NCBI RefSeq assembly: GCF_000173075.1
Contig: NZ_ABVL01000007.1
Location: forward strand, 248,001-312,000
Length of the DNA stretch: 64,000 nt
From: Chthoniobacter flavus Ellin428
GTDB taxonomy: Bacteria; Verrucomicrobiota; Verrucomicrobiia; Chthoniobacterales; Chthoniobacteraceae
Direction of reading: 5' to 3'
The stretch's first letter is position 1; every line of letters starts with the position of its first letter. Below are positions 53,088 to 60,618 of this stretch, one piece after another. The notes beneath the pieces are model-generated. The model was not told where the DNA came from, did no database searches, and saw nothing but the letters and a program-made list of their open reading frames with translations. The translations under genes were made by a program, and so were the position numbers.

Positions 53088-53121
53088 TCCCTATTTCTCC
53101 CAAAAATCCCCAAAAGGTCAA
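53088..53121 (-). promoter_or_regulatory. MraZ operator (three 10-bp-spaced repeats) and dcw promoter
   Basis: On the minus strand TGGGG-ATTTT-TGGGA-GAAAT-AGGGA (53112 to 53088) gives three repeats of the TGGGN box at exact 10-bp intervals, the arrangement known for MraZ sites. TTGACC at 53121-53116 could be the -35 element just upstream, which would place the boxes across the core promoter. The promoter call is weaker than the operator. Confidence 0.75.
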
Positions 53122-53243
53122 CGCCTAAAAGTGGTCATTTTTCAGGGTTTCCCCCAGTCAGGAACTCATGTACCCCCAGAGGCAAGATTCCGGCACAGAG
53201 GCGCGCTTGCCGTCACAGATACACCGAAATATACTTTTGATCC

Positions 53244-53493
53244 ATGACTCAAGCAGTTGCTCAAATCTTGCTGAGGTAGAGCGGCTTTCTCCTCCCGAGC
53301 GGGCTGAGCGGACGGATCGCCTCGTCGAGACGTTGCCCAGCCATGTGCCGCCCGAGATCGAGCGGGCGCAGATTGAAGAGGTTCGACGCCGGATGCCCAG
53401 GTGGAGTCCGGAGAGGGGAAGCTCATTCCTGGCGATGAAGCCTTGGAGGTGGTCCGGCGTCGCCTCGTTTCCGACTCGTGGGAAAGCTTGTGA
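53244..53493 (+). pseudogene. Addiction-module antitoxin (TIGR02574-like), two frameshifts
   Basis: Read with two restored bases this gives MTQAVAQIL, then EVERLSPPERAERTDRLVETL, then EEVRRRMAQVESGEGKLIP and EVVRRRLVSDSWESL, a typical short antitoxin of the addiction-module component family. As it stands the frame breaks at about 53270 (TTGCTGAGG, one base missing) and about 53397 (CGGATGCCC, one base missing). No RelE/ParE partner follows. It looks decayed or misassembled. Confidence 0.7.
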
Positions 53494-53523
53494 AGATGTT
53501 GCCGCCATGTCATCCTCTGTTCG

Positions 53524-53763
53524 ATGACAAAGCTTGCTGAAATCGAGGTAGCCGCAGCGAAGCTCTCACGTCGGGAGCAGCGTCAACTGCACACTTTTCT
53601 GACTAGGCGGCTTGAAGCGGAGCAGTCGCGGAAAAAAAAGACGGGAGACCCGCTGGCGGCTATGAAAGTGCACTGGCAACGCGTTCGAGCGCTGACTCAC
53701 GGCCAATCGGTCCTGACCGCACGCGCCCAAAAGCGCTTCGACCGCGCTCTCCGCGGCGAATAA
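53524..53763 (+). CDS. Antitoxin-like protein paired with PIN toxin
   Basis: This 79-aa basic protein (MTKLAEIEVAAAKLSRREQRQLHTFLTRRLEAEQ...) is helical and has the small-antitoxin look; its ORF shares one base with the start of the PIN-domain gene (TAATG). I infer it is the antitoxin of that toxin; there is no recognisable DNA-binding motif. Confidence 0.7.
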   Translation: MTKLAEIEVAAAKLSRREQRQLHTFLTRRLEAEQSRKKKTGDPLAAMKVHWQRVRALTHGQSVLTARAQKRFDRALRGE

Positions 53764-54227
53764 TGGATCTTTACGTAGATACGAATTTCTTAACGCGTCT
53801 CTATCTTCCGTTCGATGAGAGTGGCGAGGCTCAGGAATGGATGGCGAATGCGCAAAGAATGGGTGCACTCCCGCTTCCCATAACGTGGCTATTGCGACTA
53901 GAGTTGACCAATGCGTTTGAACAATACGTCTTCACTGCTCGGACCAGCGGACAGGCGCGTGTGACACCTGAATTGGCTGCCATGGCACACTCGGGCCTGC
54001 GTGATGATCTGTTGGCCGGCAATGCATTGGTATGGCAGGAAATCGATATGGAGCGATTGGGAGTACAATTTGAATCGCTCGTCTTGCGTCACACTGCGCG
54101 TCATGGATTTCGCACCTACGACATTCTCCACGTAGCTGCAGTACTCGAGCTTGGTTGCATCGAGTTCTGGAGCTTCGATATACGGGCAAAACGTCTCGCT
54201 CGCCTGGAAGGTCTCCAGACGAACTGA
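53763..54227 (+). CDS. PIN-domain ribonuclease toxin
   Basis: This 154-aa PIN protein has the first acidic residue in DLYVDTNFLTRLYLP, a glutamate in LLRLELTNAFEQYV, and later acidic residues in RTYDILHVAAVLELG and FWSFDIRAKRLA. PIN toxins cleave RNA with bound metal. It follows the small antitoxin-like gene directly. Confidence 0.88.
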   Translation: MDLYVDTNFLTRLYLPFDESGEAQEWMANAQRMGALPLPITWLLRLELTNAFEQYVFTARTSGQARVTPELAAMAHSGLRDDLLAGNALVWQEIDMERLGVQFESLVLRHTARHGFRTYDILHVAAVLELGCIEFWSFDIRAKRLARLEGLQTN

Positions 54228-54277
54228 AACCGAAGAACGATGATTTTCGGTTAGAGAATTTTGAGAATTCCAATGGG

Positions 54278-56023
54278 TCATCTCGTGACCAGCTCGGCAT
54301 CCTCCCGCGGATCGAGGAAACTGGTGGCGTGGAGCTTGGCGTAGGCGCCGTTGAGCGCCAGCAGTTCGTCGTGTGTTCCACGTTCCACAATGCGGCCGTG
54401 ATCCATGACGAGGATCTGGTCGGCGTGGCGGACGGTGGAGAGGCGATGGGCAATGACGAAGCAGGTGCGGCCTTCCATGAGGCGATCGAGCGCCTGCTGG
54501 ATGAGCTGTTCAGTGCGATTATCCACACTCGCGGTGGCTTCATCGAGGACGAGAATGGGCGGGTCCTTGAGCAACGCGCGGGCGATGGAGATACGCTGCT
54601 TTTCGCCGACGCTGAGTTTTACCCCGCGTTCGCCGACGACCGTACCGAGACCTTCGGGGAGGCGGTCGACGAACTCGCGCGCGTTGGCCGCGTCGAGGAC
54701 TCCGAACAATTCGGCATCCGTCGCGTCGGGTTTGCCGAGACGCAGATTGTCGCGGATGGAGCCATTGAAGAGGAAGCTCTCCTGCGTGACCATGCCGACG
54801 GCCGATCGCAACGCGCTCTTGGAGAAATCGCGGAGCGGCTTGCCGTCGATGAGGACTTCGCCGGTATCGAATTCGTAAAAGCGGGTGAGCAGATGGACGA
54901 GCGTGGATTTGCCCGCGCCGGTGTGGCCGACCAGCGCGACGGTCTCGCCCGGCTGCGCGTGCAGGTGGATGTGATGCAGCACCGGCAATTCCTCGGAATA
55001 GGCGAAGCCGATATCCTGGAAGCGCACATCGCCAGCGATGTCGATTTTCTCGTCGTACTCCACGCGGCCCGGTTCGGCGGGCGTATCGAGGATTTCGAAG
55101 ACGCGTTCGCCGGCGGCGCGGCCGGCTTGCAGGAGTTGATTGAGCGAATGCAGCTTGCCGATCGGCTCATAGAGCGCGCTGACCAGCCAGAGGAAAGCCA
55201 CGAGATCACCGACGCTCATTTCGCCGTGCAACACGGCGCGCCCGCCAAAGCCTACGACGAGCACCGCGCCGAGCGCGCCGATGAAGCTCATCGTCGGATT
55301 GTACATCGCCCACACCCGCATGATGTTCATGGTGGCATTACGCAGGTCGTTGCTCGCCGCGTTGAAACGCGCGTGTTCCTCCCGCTCGCGCACGTAAGTC
55401 TTGATCTGGCGAATGCCGGCCAGATTGTCGTGCAGCAGCGCGTTCATCGCCGAGGAAGCCTTGCGCTGCGCGCGATAGCGGTTCGGCGCCGTCAGCGTAT
55501 ACGACAGCGCGCCGATGGCCATCAGCGGTACAGGGATCAGCGCCAGCCAGGTGAGCCACGGCAGATAGAAGAAGAGCATCGCCGCCACGATGACGATCTG
55601 CAGCGCGGCGATGACGCCTTGCTCGATGCCGTCGATGAGCACGCGCTCCACCGCCTGCACATCCTCGAGCAGCCGGGTCATGATGTCGCCCGTCGAGCGG
55701 TTGTCGAACCAGCCCAGCGGCAACTGTTGGATATGCGCGTAGAGATCGCTGCGTAGATCGAAGATGACGCGTTGCTCGAAGGCATTGTTGATGACGATGC
55801 GCAGGGCGTTGAGCAGATCGCGGGCAAAGAAGGAAGCCGCCGCCGCCAGGACCAGCGGCCAGAGCCGGTCGCCGCGCCCGTGCCGGACGTCATCGATGAT
55901 CACCTGCGTGACCTTGGGAAAGACCACGACCATCAACGTCCCGAGAATCGCGCAAGCCATCATGGCCGTAGCCATCCAGGGATAGCGGCGGACATAGGCG
56001 AAGACGCGGAAAACGGTTTTCAT
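54278..56023 (-). CDS. MsbA-like ABC exporter
   Basis: This 581-aa half-transporter has six membrane helices (about 10-300) then an ATPase domain with Walker A GHTGAGKSTLV, signature LSVGEKQRISIARALL, Walker B ILVLDEATASVD and an H-loop FVIAHRLSTV. The layout and sequence match lipid A or drug exporters of the MsbA/BmrA group. The substrate is not evident from context. It is not closely linked to the first ABC exporter. Confidence 0.93.
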   Translation of the reverse strand: MKTVFRVFAYVRRYPWMATAMMACAILGTLMVVVFPKVTQVIIDDVRHGRGDRLWPLVLAAAASFFARDLLNALRIVINNAFEQRVIFDLRSDLYAHIQQLPLGWFDNRSTGDIMTRLLEDVQAVERVLIDGIEQGVIAALQIVIVAAMLFFYLPWLTWLALIPVPLMAIGALSYTLTAPNRYRAQRKASSAMNALLHDNLAGIRQIKTYVREREEHARFNAASNDLRNATMNIMRVWAMYNPTMSFIGALGAVLVVGFGGRAVLHGEMSVGDLVAFLWLVSALYEPIGKLHSLNQLLQAGRAAGERVFEILDTPAEPGRVEYDEKIDIAGDVRFQDIGFAYSEELPVLHHIHLHAQPGETVALVGHTGAGKSTLVHLLTRFYEFDTGEVLIDGKPLRDFSKSALRSAVGMVTQESFLFNGSIRDNLRLGKPDATDAELFGVLDAANAREFVDRLPEGLGTVVGERGVKLSVGEKQRISIARALLKDPPILVLDEATASVDNRTEQLIQQALDRLMEGRTCFVIAHRLSTVRHADQILVMDHGRIVERGTHDELLALNGAYAKLHATSFLDPREDAELVTR

Positions 56024-56168
56024 CGAAAGACGCTCACCATCGCGGAGCGGGCGCGAGAGTCAAATCTCCTCGCGCTCACTTCGAATCATCCTGGAACTCC
56101 GAAGTCCCGGCGTGGGAATGATTCGTCGGAAACAAAAGCGAGCCGCCAGGTGGAGGGCGCTGCTCCGT
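56024..56168. other. Intergenic flank of the MITE-like element
   Basis: No gene is seen. GTGGAGGGCGCTGCTCCGTC (56151-56170) resembles GTGGAGGGAAGCGCTCCGTC at 17498-17517, so a dispersed repeat is present. Confidence 0.4.
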
Positions 56169-56395
56169 CCTAAGCATTACCCACATCTTTGCTCGGTTTA
56201 GGGACAGCGGAAATTTGGCTGCGGCTCACTGGGAGCGGCGACTTCCTAGAAAAAACCCTGCGTCGCGGAGCGACGCCCTCAAAGAGAGGCGCTGCGCGCA
56301 TCGATTTTTCGGTCAGCGACTAGGAAGTCGCCGCTCCCAGTGGCGCTATCCGTATCGACGTCCAAACACCCAGAAAGATATGGGTAATGCTTAGG
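56169..56395. mobile_element. MITE-like element with nested inverted repeats (227 bp)
   Basis: Terminal repeats at 56169-56190 and 56374-56395 are 22 nt long and differ at one base (CCTAAGCATTACCCA start). Inside, a perfect 23-nt inverted pair lies at 56227-56249 and 56320-56342 (CACTGGGAGCGGCGACTTCC core). A further short hairpin GCGTCGC...GCGACGC is central. There is no ORF. This resembles a non-autonomous transposon, but no target-site duplication is obvious beyond the ends. Confidence 0.75.
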
Positions 56396-56911
56396 CTCCG
56401 TCAGCGCCCCAAAGATTGAGGCGTCGATCCCGCAAGGGCGAGACCGTCCTCCCCGCGGTCATTCTGAGCGGAGTGGAGGGAGTATAACGACCGGGACGCA
56501 GTCGAAGAGCCCGGCGGAACAACCAGCGATAGTCTCTGGTAAAGCGACCGGGTTTGCCCCGCAGTCCCATAGACGTCTCGCAAGCTCGGCTTTCGGCTGC
56601 GTGCCCCCCCATGTCGCCTTCGGGGCACTTCGCTCAAAATGACCTCGTCGAGGAGGGTGGTTTATTTATTTCACCGTTTCGAAGGACATGCGAAGCGCCG
56701 ACCAACTCGGGCGGGAGGGGGCTGGCAGAAATCGGCCGCCTCCGGACACCGAAAACGATCACGGGCCAGCAGTATTTTAGCTAGATGTTAAACAAAAAAA
56801 TCGAATTCCCGCGACGCCTCAAGAAGGAAATTTACGTAGATAAGAAATACGTAATTACCGTAATGTTTTCCGCCATCGCGGTACGGTTGCTGCATAGTAA
56901 TTGTGGAACCT
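56396..56911. other. Gene-free stretch with scattered repeats
   Basis: No gene is supported here. A GGTCATTCTGAGCGGAGTGG (56457-56476) stretch resembles common dispersed motifs in environmental genomes. Later (56780-56890) the sequence becomes AT-rich (AAGAAGGAAATTTACG), likely the promoter side of the zinc-ribbon gene that follows. I found no RNA gene. Confidence 0.4.
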
Positions 56912-57367
56912 ATGAAAATTTGCCCCCCTCCGCCTCGGTCTTCGGCCATTGGGCCGCTCGGGACCACATCCTATGCCGAGCGGTCGGTGACCTGCCTGCA
57001 TTGTCAGAAAGTCCATGACCGGGGCTTTATTTGGAAATTCAGCGACGAGGTCTGTGTCTGCTTCACCTGCTACCGTGTGATGGGCGAAGACGGCCGAAAG
57101 GGCTACGAGCGCAAGGCGGCGAAGAGCAAATCGAAGCAGCCGGCGCCGCACCCCACGGCGGAACTCCAGGCGAAAGAATCGTCCACGGCAACATCGAAGG
57201 AGACGCGATTCAAAGGCGGTGGATCCGCCATGAAGGTGATCGCCCTCCTCGCCCTCTTCATCGTCATTCTCGGTGCCGGCGCCTGTTTCCTTTATAAACC
57301 CCTCACCGGGGAGACCCCGGAGCACGGCCTCTGGGCCCGCGTCAATCGGATGCCCGCGAACCGGTAA
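56912..57367 (+). CDS. Zinc-ribbon protein with C-terminal transmembrane anchor
   Basis: This 151-aa protein (from the ATG at 56912) has an N-terminal zinc ribbon with CLHCQKVHDRGF and CVCFTCYRV (two CxxC pairs about 20 residues apart), a basic linker, then one transmembrane helix (VIALLALFIVILGAGACFLY, about 107-126). I do not recognise the family. The start could also be the GTG at 56903. Confidence 0.65.
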   Translation: MKICPPPPRSSAIGPLGTTSYAERSVTCLHCQKVHDRGFIWKFSDEVCVCFTCYRVMGEDGRKGYERKAAKSKSKQPAPHPTAELQAKESSTATSKETRFKGGGSAMKVIALLALFIVILGAGACFLYKPLTGETPEHGLWARVNRMPANR

Positions 57368-57584
57368 AAAGCTGGGAAATACTCTGCCGTGCCCTGAAAA
57401 AGTACTCGGCTGGCGTAGATTTTTTAACCGCGAATGGACGCCAATGGACGCGAATAGAGGAGGAAATGAAGGCGTTTCGGATTCGCGTCCATTAGTGTCC
57501 CTTCGCGGTTTTCTTCTCCACCAACCCCTCCACACTTCTTCTCTGCGCCTCTGCGGCCTCCGCGTTAAAAAATCTCTTTGGTGG

Positions 57585-58982
57585 CTATCTCACCGCTTCA
57601 CCACCCTCCACCTCCGAAAAGAAATCCATATGCTTGCCCCCGGGATGACGGGGCAGGCTCTCCATAAAAACCAAACGAATCTCAAACTCCGCACCGACCT
57701 GCCGGATGAGTCGCTGAATGATCAGGTCGCACTCCGCTTTCTCCAGCGGGCGTTCGGTGACCATCCGCAACTCCAATACGGTGAGGCTTTTTTGGATGAG
57801 CTGATACTGGATCACCGGTCGGATGTCCTCGAAGACCATGAACATCTCCACGGAGAAGCGGCGCTCGCCGGAGGGTAGGGTGAGGGTTTCCTGTTTTCGT
57901 CCATAGATCTGGCGCAACACGGGCAGGCCGCGGCCGCACGGACAGAGTTCGCCCACTTCCGCGTAGTCGCCCAACTCATAGCGCAGGAGCGGCATGGCAA
58001 AGGCGTGCAATGGGGTAATGACCACGCGACCGGTTTCACCGGGTCGGCAGGGTGTGCCATCTTCCCGCAGCACCTCGACCAGGTTCAATTCGCTCTGCAC
58101 ATGGTAATGATCGTGTTCCGGGCACTGGATGGCGATGAACCCTACTTCCGTGGCGCCGTAGACGTCCCGGAGGGGCACACCCAGCACTTCCTGGCATTCG
58201 CGGCGTAAGTCCGGGTCCAGGCGTTCGGTCATGGTGCGCACCAGGCGCAAGTTGGGAACTCGTTTCCCAGTGCGGCGAAGTGCGCGCAGGATCAGCCGAA
58301 GGTTGGAAGGGAAAGTCAATAAATAGCCCGGCGCTTCGGTCTCGAGGAAGCGCACCTGCGCTTCCGTGTCGGCGAAGATACTCATGCTCACTTGCTCCGC
58401 GCTGGGGAACATGTTGCCGAATGGCCATTCCCAACAGGGCATGCGATACGCGGGCGCGTCGGTGTTCCAAAATGGCCGACGGATTTCGCACACTTTGCAT
58501 TTGGGATCGTAACCGTACCAGCGCAGCATCCGCAGTTTGAGGGCGCGGAAGAGCGGGTCGGAAACGGCAGTCTTGAACACTTCCAGAGGCCGGCCCGACG
58601 AGCCGGTCGTCCACTCCGAGTACACCGAGGTGCTGAAATGCGGGTCACGACTCCTCAGCCGGGCCGTCTCGGCGCGGACTTCCTGTTTGGTGAGGATCGG
58701 GAGCGACCGCCACGCATTCTCGTCGATTCCGCCCTCTGCTGCGGAGGGTAGCCGGCGGGGCGTTTCGGCGTAAAAAGGCACGTGTTGGCGGGCGTGTGCG
58801 ACCAACCGGGCAGCCTGGGCGAACTGGTGCTGGCGAAGCTGGCCCGCCGACCACCATTGGCTGTTCTCGAGTTGCCGGTAGAGACTGACGATTTGCGTTT
58901 CCGCGGGTCCGAGGGCTGGGAAGAAAGCAAAGTCAGGCGATGCCGGTTTTCCACGGCTACCGTCGGTCGAAGAGAACGTCAT
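57585..58982 (-). CDS. Phenylacetate-CoA-ligase-like adenylating enzyme, paralogue 1
   Basis: This 465-aa protein is in the PaaK/CapK adenylate-forming family: TTGSSGRPLEVF is the ATP-binding loop, YGATEVGFIAIQCPEHDHYH the adenylation motif, and TGRVVITPLHAFAMPLLRYELGDYAEV follows. CPCGRGLPVLRQIYGR is the cysteine-bearing element typical of the family. It activates a carboxylate with ATP, but the substrate is unknown. The true start is the ATG at 58982 (MTFSSTDGSRG), as in paralogue 3. It is the most downstream of a tandem triplet. Confidence 0.85.
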   Translation of the reverse strand: MTFSSTDGSRGKPASPDFAFFPALGPAETQIVSLYRQLENSQWWSAGQLRQHQFAQAARLVAHARQHVPFYAETPRRLPSAAEGGIDENAWRSLPILTKQEVRAETARLRSRDPHFSTSVYSEWTTGSSGRPLEVFKTAVSDPLFRALKLRMLRWYGYDPKCKVCEIRRPFWNTDAPAYRMPCWEWPFGNMFPSAEQVSMSIFADTEAQVRFLETEAPGYLLTFPSNLRLILRALRRTGKRVPNLRLVRTMTERLDPDLRRECQEVLGVPLRDVYGATEVGFIAIQCPEHDHYHVQSELNLVEVLREDGTPCRPGETGRVVITPLHAFAMPLLRYELGDYAEVGELCPCGRGLPVLRQIYGRKQETLTLPSGERRFSVEMFMVFEDIRPVIQYQLIQKSLTVLELRMVTERPLEKAECDLIIQRLIRQVGAEFEIRLVFMESLPRHPGGKHMDFFSEVEGGEAVR

Positions 58983-59016
58983 CTTGGGAAAGGAGAGGAG
59001 GCGGCTGCCCGGTAAA

Positions 59017-59052
59017 CATCCAACATTCAGCGTCGAGTATTCAACATTCAAT
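59017..59052. repeat. CAACATTCA word repeat between ligase paralogues 1 and 2
   Basis: AACATCCAACATTCAGCGTCG and ATTCAACATTCAATC words recur here. It is the same type of degenerate short-word element as at 25373, but without a clear inverted arm. Confidence 0.5.
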
Positions 59053-59217
59053 CACCCAGGCCATGGGGTGATTGCGCTGCGAGCCGAATTCCCTCCGGGG
59101 CGTGTGAGGACCCGCGCCTCCACCCAAGCGTCGCGCACATTCGGGTCAGGGTCTATTCGGAGAGACGTTCCATCTGCCGGCCGTGGCGATGCGTGGTTGT
59201 CTTCGTCAAGCGTCGGA

Positions 59218-60618
59218 TCAAGGCAGGCAGTCACGGGGGCGTTTCCACCTCGGAAACGAAATCCATGTGCTTGCCGCCGGGAAGACGGGGGATGCGATCG
59301 ACGAAAACCAGGCGAACCTCAAACTCCGGACCGACCTGCGCGGCGAGGCCATGAATGATTTGGTCGGACTCGGTTTTTCCAGAGGACGTTCCGCGACGAT
59401 CCGCACTTCCAAGGCCGTGAGGCTTTTTTGGATGACTTGATACTGGATCACCGCCCGGAGGGAGTCGAAAACCTTCGACAGAAATACGGAGTAGCGACGT
59501 TCACCGGAGGGCAGGGTGAGGGTTTCTTTTTTTCGACCGTAGATCTGACGCAACACGGGCAGACCCCGGCCGCACGAACAGGGTTCGCCCACTTCCGCGT
59601 AGTCTCCCAGCTCATAGCGCAGGAGCGGCATGGCGAGAGCGTGCAACGGCGTAATGACCACGCGGCCGGTTTCGCCGGGTTGGCAAGGCGCGCCGTCTTC
59701 CCCCAAGACCTCGACGAGGTTCATCTCGCTCTGAATGTGATAATGATCGTGTTCCGGGCACTGGATGGCGATATAGCCGGCTTCCTGGGCGCCATAGCAA
59801 TCCACGAGAGGCACACCGAGGGTGTCCTGACACTCGCGTCGTAAGTCCGGCTCCAGGCGCTCCGACATCGTGCGCACCAGGCGCAACGTGGGCAGCCGTT
59901 TCCCGGCGCCGCGGAAAGCGCGCAGGAGCAGCCGCAGGTTGGAGGGATAGGTCAACAGATACTGCGGTGCCTCCGTCTCGAGAAAGTGCACCTGAGCTTC
60001 AATTTTGGAGAAGATATCCATGGTCACTTGCTGGCCTGTCGGGAACAGATTCCCAAACGGCCTTTCCCAATACGGCATGCGATGGATGAGGCTGCCCGCC
60101 TCCCAAAATGGCCGGCGGATTTCACATACCTTGCCCCTCGGGTCATATCCGTGCCAGCGCAGCAGCCGCAGCTTATTCGCGCGGAAGAGCAGGGCGGAGG
60201 TGGAGGTCGTGAGCACTTCCAACGGCTGGCCCGACGAACCAGTCGTCCAATCCGAACGCATCTTGACATCCAGCGGTAGCCACCGGCTCTTCAACCGCGC
60301 GATCTCGGCCCGGACTTCTTCCTTGGTGAGGATGGGGAGTGAGCGCCACGCGTTCTCGTCGATCGCGCCTTCCACGCCCGAAGGCAGCCGGCCAGGCGTC
60401 TCGGCATAAAAAGGCACGTGCTGGCGGGCATGCCCGACCAAGCGGGCCGCCTGCTCGAACTGCCACCGCCGGAGCTTGTCCGCCGGCCACCATTGGCTGC
60501 TCTCGAGTTGCCGGTACATGCTGACGATTTGCGCTTCCAGGAGGCCGAGCACGGGCGGAAAAGCAAAGTCCGGCGAAGTGGGATGTTTGGCGTTGCCATC
60601 GTTCGGCGAGGGCATCAT
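59218..60618 (-). CDS. Phenylacetate-CoA-ligase-like adenylating enzyme, paralogue 2, frameshifted C-terminus
   Basis: This 466-aa ORF is collinear with its neighbours up to RIVAERPLEK, with TTGSSGQPLEV, YGAQEAGYIAIQCPEHDHYH and CSCGRGLPVLRQIYGRKKE. After that the frame differs. A second frame carries SDQIIHGLAAQVG and FEVRLVFVDRIP, ending at 59231, which matches the paralogues. One base appears lost near the T-run at 59374-59378. So the gene is probably intact with an error, or recently damaged. The substrate is unknown. Confidence 0.8.
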   Translation of the reverse strand: MMPSPNDGNAKHPTSPDFAFPPVLGLLEAQIVSMYRQLESSQWWPADKLRRWQFEQAARLVGHARQHVPFYAETPGRLPSGVEGAIDENAWRSLPILTKEEVRAEIARLKSRWLPLDVKMRSDWTTGSSGQPLEVLTTSTSALLFRANKLRLLRWHGYDPRGKVCEIRRPFWEAGSLIHRMPYWERPFGNLFPTGQQVTMDIFSKIEAQVHFLETEAPQYLLTYPSNLRLLLRAFRGAGKRLPTLRLVRTMSERLEPDLRRECQDTLGVPLVDCYGAQEAGYIAIQCPEHDHYHIQSEMNLVEVLGEDGAPCQPGETGRVVITPLHALAMPLLRYELGDYAEVGEPCSCGRGLPVLRQIYGRKKETLTLPSGERRYSVFLSKVFDSLRAVIQYQVIQKSLTALEVRIVAERPLEKPSPTKSFMASPRRSVRSLRFAWFSSIASPVFPAASTWISFPRWKRPRDCLP

